Both the position numbers and the translations under genes were made by a program. The notes beneath the pieces are model-generated. The model did not search any database, was not told the origin of the DNA, and saw nothing but the letters and a program-made list of their open reading frames with translations. This document shows, in pieces, positions 52,752 through 61,733 of a DNA stretch of 64,000 nt (position 1 is its first letter; each line of letters starts with the position of its first letter). The DNA comes from Bog-756 sp963777665 (GTDB taxonomy: Bacteria > Actinomycetota > Acidimicrobiia > Acidimicrobiales > RAAP-2): contig CAVZRJ010000001.1 of NCBI GenBank assembly GCA_963777665.1, positions 744,001-808,000 of the forward strand, given 5' to 3'.

Positions 52752-53420
52752 TCAGATCGAGACGAGGTAGCTCGCCAACTCGGCCGGTCGGGCCAAGGCG
52801 ATCAGGTGACCCCCGGGAAGCTCATCGACCTCGAGCCCCAGCCGTTCCATGGCGACGCGACGCTGGAATGCACAGGGGAAGAACCTGTCCTCCCAACCTG
52901 CGACGACCCGGATCGGAACCCGCGGCCACGACATGAAGTCACAGATCGAAGCGAACACGGCCTGAGACTCCTCGCGTTGCTGTGACTCCCCGTCGGCGAT
53001 CACCTCCTGCGGCACATCGTGAAGGAAGTAGGTCATCGGATCGAACTCCGATCGGTAGCCACCCGACATCGCAGCCGTTGCCCGGGCGTCGACGGCACCG
53101 GTGTTGCCCCACCACTCCCCTGCCGTCTCTCCTTGCAACGGGATCATCGCGTTGACCAGGACGATCGCTCGGACGGCAGTCTGCTCAGCGACCAGCGGGA
53201 CGATGAATCCTCCGAGCGATGAGGCGACCAACACCACATCGACCTGATCGCCGACCGCGCGAACCACGATCCGGACGTACTCTTCCAATCCGGCCTTGGG
53301 GTCGTCCCCGGGGAGATCCACCGGGACAGCCTCATGGCCCGATGCTTCGAGCAGCGGAACCACGCGATGCCAGTACCATGGGGACCCGCCAGAGCCGGGG
53401 ACGAGGACGAACCTGCTCAT
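52752..53420 (-). CDS. alpha/beta hydrolase
   Basis: 222 residues from ATG 53420. The N-terminal strand FVLVPGSGGSPWYWHRVVPL, nucleophile elbow VASSLGGFIVPL and final LPGGHLIALARPAELASYL (catalytic His) match the small methylesterase/salicylate-binding-like alpha/beta hydrolases. The acid is probably in GWEDRFFP. It is cytoplasmic, as no signal peptide is present. The substrate is unknown. Confidence 0.78.
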   Translation of the reverse strand: MSRFVLVPGSGGSPWYWHRVVPLLEASGHEAVPVDLPGDDPKAGLEEYVRIVVRAVGDQVDVVLVASSLGGFIVPLVAEQTAVRAIVLVNAMIPLQGETAGEWWGNTGAVDARATAAMSGGYRSEFDPMTYFLHDVPQEVIADGESQQREESQAVFASICDFMSWPRVPIRVVAGWEDRFFPCAFQRRVAMERLGLEVDELPGGHLIALARPAELASYLVSI

Positions 53421-53818
53421 CGGGAGACCGTCGCGCTGACCACTATCCCAGGCTACGACGGCGGTGTGGCACCCATCGCTTCTTCCGTGCCAGCTGGCGT
53501 CACCGTGGCGCCGGACGATCAGACGCCGGGGATCAGGATCCGGTGCCCGATCGACAGAGCTCACACACCGATCCATGGGCGTTCAGGCGTACTCGCTCGC
53601 CCGAGTTTGGTGCCTCGGGTCGCCTGAGTCATGTGAAGTGCCGGTGAACGTTCGGTGGCACCGAGCGGGGATGAGAGTGAAGAGCGAGCGCTCGACGACG
53701 TCCCCGTGCAGTTGAGCTCGGTCACGGAGACGGTGGCTCGAGCGGACCCGCCTTGGTTGTGGTACAAAGCGAGACGCTTCCAAGTGCGCTGGGCACCGAG
53801 TGGCGGGAAGGGCGGAAG
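53421..53818. other. intergenic region
   Basis: This divergent gap lies between the alpha/beta hydrolase and the metalloprotease-like gene. No gene or strong repeat was recognised; a ribosome site GGGAAGGGCGG precedes the ATG at 53819. Confidence 0.4.
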
Positions 53819-55678
53819 ATGTCGAACATGCGGAATGCGTCCAAAAGGAGTCTGTCCCCGCAAAAGATCGGGTCCAGAGGAGCGGCGATATCGGTTTCAA
53901 AGAGAGCGGTCGTCGTGACGACCGCTCTCTTTGCGTTGGTCTCGGGGTTCGGGGCCGCCATCGTCGGCCTGACCCCGTCAGCAGGGGCCGCGGTACCCGC
54001 GGCGTCGACCCTGCCCGTCGGGGGGAGCCACATCGCGGGAACCATCCCGTTCCCTACAGCGGCGCGACCCAAGGGACGGGGAATCGGCACTGCGGTGGGC
54101 ACGCACCTCGCCATCGTGCCGACCTTCGAGTCGACGGTGACGTCGTCGCCGCTCTCGGCCCAGATCCAGTCGGCGTTCAACTACGCCATCGGGCAGTTCG
54201 AGGCCGAATACAGCGACCCCATCACCGTTGACGTCAATGTCGCCTACTCCGGAACCGGACTCGGGGGGTCCAGCCAGAACTTGTTCTGCAACTCGTACGC
54301 AGCAGTCGAGAGCGCGTTGAAGGCGAGCGAGACAACGCCGGATCAGATCACCTCGGCTCAGGACGTACCGGCAACCGATCCGACGGGGGCATCCACCTGG
54401 TGTGGCTCGCTTGCCGAGCTGATGGCCTGGGGAGTTCTACCGGCGAACTGCTTCTCGACGCCCACGTGCAGTCCGTACGTGCCCACTATCACCTTCGGCG
54501 TGCAGCCGTACACGTTCAATCCTTCCGCCCGCAACGTTGCGGGCGACTTCGACTTCATCGGTGTTGCCCAACACGAGATCTCCGAGGTTCTCGGGAGGAT
54601 CCCGGGACTCAACCAGTCTGGCTTCTACGTGCCGAACGACCTCTTCCGCTACACGGCACATGCTGCGCGCAGCCTCACCGCGTACACGTCGGGGGCCTAC
54701 CTCTCGATAGACAGCGGGACGACGAATCTGGTGCCGTTCAACACGGTCGCTGGGGCAGATGCGCAGGACTATGCGTCGGTCACGCCGGATTCGTTCGACG
54801 CCTTCGCGAGCACGGGTTCCACCTATCCGTTGACCACGGCCGGAATCACCAACGTCGATGTGCTCGGGTACCACCGAATCCCCGTCAGCCTCACGTTGAC
54901 GCCAAGTGCTTCGACGACCCCGTCAGGAACCGCGGTCACGCTCACAGCCGACGGCACCGATTCCCTCGGGTTCGCCACGGGCAATGTCGCCAGTGCCACG
55001 ACCTTCACCATCGCGCCGGACGGCTCCGGATCGTCAACCGGGGCAAGCTGCACGGGTGCATCCTGTTCGGCCACCGTCCCGGGCCTCTACAAGGTCACTG
55101 GTACTGATGGCGCTGCGACGGGATCGACGACCGTTACGGTCACCACCAAGGCACCCGTCTTCACCTCTCCGGCGACAACGACATTCGTCAAGGGCAAGCT
55201 CGGAACCTTCACCGTCAAGGCAAGCGGTTACCCGACGACAATGACCTTCACCAAGACCGGCACGTTGCCCGGCGGCGTGACCCTCACCAGTGCCGGTGTT
55301 CTTTCCGGTACCCCGACGACGACCGGCACGTACACAGTCACCATCACCGCAAGCAACGGAGTGCTCCCGAACGCGAAACAGACGTTCACCTTGAAGGTGG
55401 TGGCGATCAAGATCACGACGCTCACACTGGGTACCGCCACGAAGGGCACCCCGTACTCGCTCCAGCTGACCGAGCACGGAGGAGTCGCCCCCTTCACATG
55501 GAGCAACACGACACCAACGCTCCCGGCTGGATTGACGTTGAGCTCAGCGGGCAAGATCACCGGCACGGTCAAGTCGACCGTCACAAATGGCAACTACTCG
55601 GTGGGGATCTCGGTCCATGACAATGCGTCTCCAACCCACAACACGGCCGCGGCGGTATTGAAGATCTCCGTTGCGTGA
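53819..55678 (+). CDS. secreted metalloprotease-like protein with Ig-like C-terminal domains
   Basis: 619 residues from ATG 53819. A long basic N-terminus precedes the export helix AVVVTTALFALVSGFGAAIV. The catalytic-type domain spans about 80-370 and carries GVAQHEISEVLGR, an HExxxxxG metal site with the histidine pair and glutamate of zincin-like secreted proteases of the NF038122 type. Two or three Ig-like putative-Ig (He_PIG) domains follow, with PGGVTLTSAGVLSGTPTTTG and PAGLTLSSAGKITGTV. Substrates are unknown. A perfect 16-bp inverted repeat lies in the signal region. Confidence 0.7.
   Translation: MSNMRNASKRSLSPQKIGSRGAAISVSKRAVVVTTALFALVSGFGAAIVGLTPSAGAAVPAASTLPVGGSHIAGTIPFPTAARPKGRGIGTAVGTHLAIVPTFESTVTSSPLSAQIQSAFNYAIGQFEAEYSDPITVDVNVAYSGTGLGGSSQNLFCNSYAAVESALKASETTPDQITSAQDVPATDPTGASTWCGSLAELMAWGVLPANCFSTPTCSPYVPTITFGVQPYTFNPSARNVAGDFDFIGVAQHEISEVLGRIPGLNQSGFYVPNDLFRYTAHAARSLTAYTSGAYLSIDSGTTNLVPFNTVAGADAQDYASVTPDSFDAFASTGSTYPLTTAGITNVDVLGYHRIPVSLTLTPSASTTPSGTAVTLTADGTDSLGFATGNVASATTFTIAPDGSGSSTGASCTGASCSATVPGLYKVTGTDGAATGSTTVTVTTKAPVFTSPATTTFVKGKLGTFTVKASGYPTTMTFTKTGTLPGGVTLTSAGVLSGTPTTTGTYTVTITASNGVLPNAKQTFTLKVVAIKITTLTLGTATKGTPYSLQLTEHGGVAPFTWSNTTPTLPAGLTLSSAGKITGTVKSTVTNGNYSVGISVHDNASPTHNTAAAVLKISVA
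53899..53932 (+). promoter_or_regulatory. perfect 16-bp inverted repeat inside the start of the protease gene
   Basis: AAAGAGAGCGGTCGTC and its exact complement are separated by two bases, 80 bases after the ATG at 53819, within the signal-peptide codons. In mRNA this would be a very stable hairpin. It may regulate translation or mark an operator. Confidence 0.55.
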
Positions 55679-56048
55679 CGGGCGGTTACAACACGCAGCC
55701 CAGAAGGTCGAGCTCTGTCGACACGGACTGGCCAGCGATGTCGGCAGCCCTCGGTTGGCCACGCCTCGAAGATCGTTACTCAAGGGTCCGAGCTTGTCGA
55801 TGACCGTTCGACCAACCTGGGGTCACCTCGCCCTGGTTCCAGGTCCATGCGGCGAACCCGAGCACGCTGTGCTGCCATTTCATCGCTCGACGTGCTCGCC
55901 GGCCCGCATCCTCTGATCGGTCATCCTGCCAGCCGGTCACGATCGTTCCGCTGGTCACCGTGGTGATCCTCTCAGGCTGCCTCCTGCACCCGATTCTCTT
56001 GTATTCCTATCACTTTCGATCCCTTTGATACCGGGCTACCGTCTGGAC
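55679..56048. other. intergenic region
   Basis: The region lies between two tandem genes for secreted proteins. No protein-like frame, RNA or hairpin was identified. The last 80 bases are AT-richer (TTCTCTTGTATTCCTATCAC) and probably contain the promoter of the CHAP-like gene. Confidence 0.4.
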
Positions 56049-57335
56049 ATGAAGCGAGCAATGGTTTGTGGGCTCGTAGCAGTGTTCGCAACAGCGATCT
56101 TCGTCGGTGGCCCCGTATCGGGAACCCTCTTCGGCGCATCGACAGCGGGTGCGGCAGCTCCCGGCATCTGCGGAGGGGTCCTCGAGCCGGGTACGAAGTG
56201 GCTGGGCGGAACGGGCGTCGACGTCTACAGCAACGGGACATACCAGGGCACCGGCACCGACTGCGCGAATCCCGGCGGCGTCGCCTACAACTACTTCAAC
56301 GGGGCCAAGACCGGCCAGAGGTGGCAGAGCACTGAGCTGGTCAACCGGCTGTATCTGTCGAAGGCCTGGATCAAGACGACCTGGGCAGGCAGTGCGGGTT
56401 CGAAGTTCTACTCGGACGCGCCCTCCAATCTCGTGAAGGAAGCCAACGGTTCGGTGTCTCATCTCGGACCCGGTGATGTCGTCGACATCAACAGCTTTCA
56501 CAACGGGGTCGCGAACGGGGCTCTCGTCCTCGTGGTGAACAATTCTGCCCCAGCCACCAGTGGCACCGTGGCAACGGTGAGCCAAAATACCGGGAACCCC
56601 AGCGACGCCACTGTCCAGGGCGACGTCTCGATCAGCCATGGGTCCGTCACGGCCCCCGGTGCGGGCGCACGGACCTATGCCGTCATCGGCGTCATTCACG
56701 CACCCGTCTCATCGATCCCGACGTCGCTGACGCCCCTGGCATCGACCTCGGGCCCTGCCGGATTCGCAACGGAGTTCTCGGTGACGTGCCCTCCCAGGGA
56801 CGAGGATCTCGGCATCAACGTGACGGCACCGATCCAACTGTCCAGCCGAGAGGACACCTTCTCGTCGGGCACCTATAACTTCTGGGAGCAGACGGCCCGG
56901 TCGGCTTCGGTGGGCAACTACTCCTTCCAGGTCGATTGCGTCGCTGGCATCCCGGGCAATCGACCTCAGTGGAAGCCGACCCATGCGTTTGCGCCGGTGG
57001 TCATGCACATCACCGGTCCGTCCATCACTCCGACGATCAGTCCGACGAGTCCGCAACGCGGATCGACCATGACAGTCTCTGACGGTGGCGGGTTCGGGGC
57101 GGGTTCATGGGCATTCGGAACCCTCTTCATCGGGTGGACGGATGGGGGTTCGTCAGGCACGCTCGAGAACGGCAACATCACCATCAGCGTCAACGGCGAC
57201 TGGGCGCCCTTTACCCAAGGCATACCGACATCTGTACCGGTCGGCGCGACCATCGAGGTCGCCGTGAGCGCATGGGGCCCGGGGCAGACCTATACGGTCA
57301 ACTCGAATATTGTGACTTCGGGTCCCGTCTCGTAA
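56049..57335 (+). CDS. secreted CHAP-like domain protein
   Basis: 428 residues from ATG 56049, with signal peptide MKRAMVCGLVAVFATAIFVG. Residues about 40-180 resemble a CHAP amidase/peptidase: GTDCANPGGVAYNYFNGAK near the expected cysteine, then GPGDVVDINSFHNGVANGALV. The catalytic histidine, normally in a GHV strand, would be the His of FHNG, which is uncertain. Two beta-rich domains follow. It may bind or cut peptidoglycan; activity is not established. Confidence 0.6.
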   Translation: MKRAMVCGLVAVFATAIFVGGPVSGTLFGASTAGAAAPGICGGVLEPGTKWLGGTGVDVYSNGTYQGTGTDCANPGGVAYNYFNGAKTGQRWQSTELVNRLYLSKAWIKTTWAGSAGSKFYSDAPSNLVKEANGSVSHLGPGDVVDINSFHNGVANGALVLVVNNSAPATSGTVATVSQNTGNPSDATVQGDVSISHGSVTAPGAGARTYAVIGVIHAPVSSIPTSLTPLASTSGPAGFATEFSVTCPPRDEDLGINVTAPIQLSSREDTFSSGTYNFWEQTARSASVGNYSFQVDCVAGIPGNRPQWKPTHAFAPVVMHITGPSITPTISPTSPQRGSTMTVSDGGGFGAGSWAFGTLFIGWTDGGSSGTLENGNITISVNGDWAPFTQGIPTSVPVGATIEVAVSAWGPGQTYTVNSNIVTSGPVS

Positions 57336-57342
57336 GTCTTCG

Positions 57343-59481
57343 CTAGGACGTCGTCGCGGTGGTGCTGCTCGGTGGCGTCGAGGTCGTGCTCGGTGTCGAC
57401 GAAGTCGTCGTCGAGGGTGCTGAGGTGGTTGTCGTCGGCGGTACTGAGACCGGCACCGTTGTCGGGGGAACGGTATTCAGGGGCGTGTTCGCTGGTTTCG
57501 GCGCTGCGCCCTGCGGGGCCGGTGTGCTCGAGGGGGCCGCGGATGGTGACGTGCAGCCTGAAGGCGGTTGGCTCGGGCCCTGTTGGCCCGGCATGAGGAC
57601 GGTCCCGGCGCAGCCGAAGTTCGACAGCATCACGTCGAGCACCACGGTCCCGCCGTCAGAGAAATGGGCGACCGAGTCGACCTCTCGGATGTAGCCAGAC
57701 GTGTCGATCGAGACGGTGTCCGTCGTACCCGTGTAGCCCTCCGTGTCGAGGGTCTTGATCGCCGCCGCGGCGGTCTGTGTCTCCTCACTGGTGAGGCCGG
57801 GCTCGCTCACCAGTTGCGTGGGATCGACAGCGACCTGGTACACGGTCACCGGAGCTCCGTCGACCGTTGCTGTTCCTGTGCGTGTGGCCCCGTTGACGTC
57901 CTGCTGGTAGAGGTCGAGGTACCCCGTCGGGCTCGCCATCCCGAGCATGGCGATCGCCCCCTCGCGTGTCCCGATGGTGCTTTCGGTGATGCCCGCGAAC
58001 CCCGAGATCGACTGACCTGAGGCGTTCGCCATGCTGGCGGGCGGCGCCAACGAGGTCTCGAGGGTGCTGAGGTCTTCGTACAAGGTGGTGCTGTCGACCC
58101 GCACGGTCACCAGGAGACCGCCCGACGACCCCACCGTCGCCCGAATCAGCGTCGCTTTCGGATTCACGTTCGACACCCCCGAGCCGGTGACCGGGGTCCC
58201 GGGATTGGTCACCGGTCCGCCGCTGCACTCGGTCACCGTCTCCGTTCCGTTGGAGCTGACGGTCGGGCCGGAGATCCTGGGTCCAGAGCCAGAAGTCGCT
58301 ACGCCAAAGCTGCTCGAGCTAGATGTGCTCGCGCCATGAATCCCCGGCCGGGGGACTGAGACCGTCGTCGGCGGGCTCTGCACAGCCGTACCCTTGTGGG
58401 TCGCGGACGCCGACGTGGTCGCCGAGAAGGAGCCGCCGCCCGAAGCGGATGCGGCCCCGCCGACTGCATAGGGACTTGTGGTCATCGGCATTTTGGGGAG
58501 CGTCATCACGTGGCAGACCGTCGTGGACGTGGTCGTCGGGACCGACGTCGTGGGCGGCGTGGTGCTGAGCTTGTAGGAGAAGTCGAAGGTGTTGGCGTCC
58601 GTGGTGGCGCTCAGGGCCCCGAGGACTTCGTGCTCGGCCGGGCCGTTGCCGAGGCTCCTGGCCTTGGCTGGTGGACCGTGGCGGTGCTGTGCCGCGAGCC
58701 GGGTGGAACCTCCGCCCGTCGCCGCTACGGTGATCGGGACGGCGACCAGGGCAACGCACACCGCCGCAGCCGTGACCACAGCCACAGAGCGGCGTCTCGA
58801 GGTGCGCCGGTGGCCCTGGGAGCTCCCGTTGGAGTCCTCATCGAGCCACATCCGCTCGTCGTCCACGTCGCCTCCCCGTGATCCGCTATCTCTGTCCGCT
58901 CTGGCGCCCCACTCGCCTGCGGAAAACTTTACCACTGCTCGTCTCCATCGGTTCTGAGGACGGTTTTCCACAGTGGTAAACAATCCTGGTTCTGCGCCAA
59001 GCTGGAGTTTTCCATCAGTGCGCCTGCGCGCGAGCCCAGCTTGGAGAGCACTGTCCAACAACTTCGCTGCAACCACAGGAGCCTTGTCGGCTGGCTCACC
59101 GAACCGCTCAGACAGCAGCGTTGCGAGCTCGGAGCGCTCGATCGAGGTTCCGATCTCGGGCAAGGACCCGAGGACCGCTCGGAAGAGCGGTACTGACAGG
59201 AAGGCTTCCCGCCGGGCCGCAGCAGCGCTGGTCGGATCGCCCCCCAGGATCCGCCGACCTCGCTCGGTGAGCTCGAGCCGGGCTCCACGGCCGCCCAGCA
59301 GCCCGAAGAGGCGGGCGTTGGCCAGGCGGGTGAGGAAGGTCCCGTTGTTGGTGCCGCTGTAGCCGAGGCCAGCGGCCAGGAGGTCCGGTGACACCAGCCC
59401 GCCCGCGTTGTCCACGATACGGGCGACGCCGATCGCGGCATCGAGATCGAAGCGGACCGACCGCAACGTGCTGCGTGCCAC
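57343..59481 (-). CDS. DUF5343-like domain and secreted LppX-like protein in one open frame
   Basis: 712 residues if started at GTG 59481. Residues 1-170 look like a winged-helix/DUF5343-type domain (GLVSPDLLAAGLGYSGTNNG, ARLELTERGRRIL). After a linker comes a helix SVAVVTAAAVCVALVAVPIT, a lipoprotein-like LppX/LprG fold (TGYLDLYQQDVNGA, YIREVDSVAHFSDGG) and a Pro/Thr/Ser tail. A strong site GGGGAGG precedes GTG 58866, so the membrane part may be a separate 507-residue gene. A frame ending at a TAA near 58929 could then close the upstream gene after one indel. Confidence 0.5.
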   Translation of the reverse strand: MARSTLRSVRFDLDAAIGVARIVDNAGGLVSPDLLAAGLGYSGTNNGTFLTRLANARLFGLLGGRGARLELTERGRRILGGDPTSAAAARREAFLSVPLFRAVLGSLPEIGTSIERSELATLLSERFGEPADKAPVVAAKLLDSALQAGLARRRTDGKLQLGAEPGLFTTVENRPQNRWRRAVVKFSAGEWGARADRDSGSRGGDVDDERMWLDEDSNGSSQGHRRTSRRRSVAVVTAAAVCVALVAVPITVAATGGGSTRLAAQHRHGPPAKARSLGNGPAEHEVLGALSATTDANTFDFSYKLSTTPPTTSVPTTTSTTVCHVMTLPKMPMTTSPYAVGGAASASGGGSFSATTSASATHKGTAVQSPPTTVSVPRPGIHGASTSSSSSFGVATSGSGPRISGPTVSSNGTETVTECSGGPVTNPGTPVTGSGVSNVNPKATLIRATVGSSGGLLVTVRVDSTTLYEDLSTLETSLAPPASMANASGQSISGFAGITESTIGTREGAIAMLGMASPTGYLDLYQQDVNGATRTGTATVDGAPVTVYQVAVDPTQLVSEPGLTSEETQTAAAAIKTLDTEGYTGTTDTVSIDTSGYIREVDSVAHFSDGGTVVLDVMLSNFGCAGTVLMPGQQGPSQPPSGCTSPSAAPSSTPAPQGAAPKPANTPLNTVPPTTVPVSVPPTTTTSAPSTTTSSTPSTTSTPPSSTTATTS

Positions 59482-59536
59482 GGCTACCAGTCTTGCAGCC
59501 AATCGGGGCCGGGCGATCGGCCCTAGGATTCGGCTC

Positions 59537-60547
59537 GTGAGCAGCAGCTTCGCCACTCCGTCCGCGTCTGAGCTGCCTACGTCGACGCAGGCCACGGAGG
59601 CATTCGTGGCCATCGAGGAGGCCGTGGCGGATCTGGTGCTGGCGACGCCCCTGACCATTCGGCTGGTCGTGGGCTGCGTGGCGGCGGGCGGTCACCTCCT
59701 CGTCGAGGACCATCCGGGGTTGGGCAAGACGACCCTGGCCAAGTCCCTGGCGGGAGCCTTGGGCCTGGGATTCCGGCGTTTGCAGTGCACGGCAGACCTG
59801 GTGCCTGCAGATGTCACGGGGGCTGCCGTCCTCGCCCCCGACGCTCCTGAGCCGGTGTTTCGGCCGGGACCCGTCTTCACAAACGTGCTCATGGCCGACG
59901 AGCTCAACCGAGCGTCCCCGAGGGCCCAATCCGCCCTCCTCGAGGCAATGGAGGAGCGCCAGGTGACCGTGGACGGAACGACCCACGAACTGCCCAGCCC
60001 GTTCTTCGTGTTCGCCACCCAGAACCCCTACGACGCGGCCGGCACGTCGCCGCTTCCCCACGGTCAGCGTGACCGGTTCCTCGTACGGGTCTCGATCGGG
60101 TACCCCACGCGTGCGCAGATGGAGATGCTGCTGAGCGCTCCCGATCCGGCCGGCCGGGTTCACGACCTGTCGGCAGCGGTCACTCCCCAGGACCTGGCGG
60201 CGCTCCTGTCCGCCGTGGCATCGGTCCATCTTGCGCCGGTGGTACGTGGCTACGTGCTCGACCTGCTCGAGGCGGTGGGCGCTCACCCGACCGTCGCGGT
60301 GGGGCCTTCCCCTCGAGCGGCACGCGCGCTGGTGCAGACGGCGTCGGCACTGGCCGTGGGGTCCGCTCGGGCGTACGTCTCTCCGACCGACGTCCAGGAC
60401 GCGGCCGCCCCGGTGCTCGCGCACCGCCTCGTGCTCCATTCGGCTGCTGCGGTGACCGCCGAGACCGCCGAGGGCCTGGTCGGTGAGGTCGTGCACACCC
60501 TACCCGTGCCGCTGCTCGGGGATGCGGGAGGTGATGGGCACCGCTAG
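59537..60547 (+). CDS. moxR: MoxR-family AAA+ ATPase
   Basis: 336 residues from GTG 59537. Walker A is HPGLGKTTLAKSLA, Walker B is VLMADELNRASPRAQSALLE, the sensor is FFVFATQNPYDAAG, and the C-terminal AAA_lid has VGPSPRAARALVQ. MoxR ATPases act as chaperones that mature other protein complexes. It is the first gene of the conserved MoxR-DUF58-transglutaminase operon, whose next member starts inside its last 14 bases. Confidence 0.88.
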   Translation: MSSSFATPSASELPTSTQATEAFVAIEEAVADLVLATPLTIRLVVGCVAAGGHLLVEDHPGLGKTTLAKSLAGALGLGFRRLQCTADLVPADVTGAAVLAPDAPEPVFRPGPVFTNVLMADELNRASPRAQSALLEAMEERQVTVDGTTHELPSPFFVFATQNPYDAAGTSPLPHGQRDRFLVRVSIGYPTRAQMEMLLSAPDPAGRVHDLSAAVTPQDLAALLSAVASVHLAPVVRGYVLDLLEAVGAHPTVAVGPSPRAARALVQTASALAVGSARAYVSPTDVQDAAAPVLAHRLVLHSAAAVTAETAEGLVGEVVHTLPVPLLGDAGGDGHR

Positions 60548-61733
60548 CGCGAGGTCGGGGCGCTGGACTGCGCACCTCCTCCATCGACCGCGCCACCCTC
60601 GCGCTTCCACACCCCGTCCCACGGCGCGCGCTCTCGGCGCCTTCGGGCTCCTCGTGGGTCTCGTCGTGGTGGCGCTCGTGACCGGCACCGACCAACTCGT
60701 TCCCCTTGCGGTTGCGATGGGTGTCCCTCTGCTGATGGCACCCCCCTGGGCGGTCATTCGGGCACGACGGGCCCGCGATCGCCTCGCCGTCGTGGCGACC
60801 GTGTCACCGCGCATGGGCGCAGTGGGCGACCGGGTCGACCTGCGGATACGGGTGACCAACCGCACCGCAGACGCCGTTCCGACGCTCTCCATTGCCCCAC
60901 CCCCCGGACGCTGGACCCGCCAGGTCCTTGGGAGACCTGCGACCGTGACGGGGTCACGCACGAGAGGCACTATGACGTGGTCGGGGTTCGACGAGCTCCG
61001 CCGCCGACTGCTTGTCCCGTCACGATGCGTGCCCCTCCCCGTGCCAGGGTCACTCTCGGGTGAGTCCTCCTCGAGCCTCGTCCCGTGCAACCGGCGCGGC
61101 GTGTTCACGCTGGCCCCGCAGCATGTATGGGCGCTCGACCCGTTCGGCCTCTTCGGCGCCTCGGGCGCGGTGCTTCCTGCGGTCACCGCCGTGTTCTACC
61201 CGGCAGGAGGACATGCGCCCGACTGGGTACTCGCGCCGGAGCTCGAGCACCGGCAAGACGCGACGACGACAGCGGAGTCCGGACAGCGGGACGGCGTCGG
61301 CGAGCTGATCGGGATCCGACCCTATGTGACCGGGGATCGTCTGTCCCTCGTGCACTGGGCAGCGGTCGCGCGCTATGGCTCATGGTTCGTCCGGCAGTTT
61401 GCCGCAGAGCACGGTGCCCAGCTGGGATTGATCCTCGACGACCGCGCCGGGGTCCATCGGCTGACTGACTTCGAACTGCTGCTCCAACAGGCCCGCAGCT
61501 TCGTGGAGCGCTGCCTGGATCAGGGGGCAACCGTTGGGCTGCGGACGCTCTCGGGGCACGCCGTGACGGTGACCCCAGTGCCACAAGGACTCGAGGAGGC
61601 CAGGCTCTTCCTCGCCGCCGTCCTGCCGGCGTCGCTGTCGACGGTGCCACAGGTCGCCGGCACCGTGCTCACGACGGTCACCGGCGACCACTCCCTACCG
61701 GCAGGTCTGGATCGGATCGTGGTGGGGACGTGA
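60534..61733 (+). CDS. DUF58 domain membrane protein
   Basis: 399 residues from ATG 60534, with GGGAGG just upstream and overlap with moxR by 14 bases. Two hydrophobic helices (ALGAFGLLVGLVVVALVTG and LAVAMGVPLLMAPPWAVI) precede a beta-rich region. The DUF58 signature GIRPYVTGDRLSLVHWAAVAR is followed by a von Willebrand-like fold. The protein is thought to work with MoxR in envelope protein assembly. It ends in GTGA overlapping the transglutaminase start. Confidence 0.85.
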   Translation: MGTASARSGRWTAHLLHRPRHPRASTPRPTARALGAFGLLVGLVVVALVTGTDQLVPLAVAMGVPLLMAPPWAVIRARRARDRLAVVATVSPRMGAVGDRVDLRIRVTNRTADAVPTLSIAPPPGRWTRQVLGRPATVTGSRTRGTMTWSGFDELRRRLLVPSRCVPLPVPGSLSGESSSSLVPCNRRGVFTLAPQHVWALDPFGLFGASGAVLPAVTAVFYPAGGHAPDWVLAPELEHRQDATTTAESGQRDGVGELIGIRPYVTGDRLSLVHWAAVARYGSWFVRQFAAEHGAQLGLILDDRAGVHRLTDFELLLQQARSFVERCLDQGATVGLRTLSGHAVTVTPVPQGLEEARLFLAAVLPASLSTVPQVAGTVLTTVTGDHSLPAGLDRIVVGT

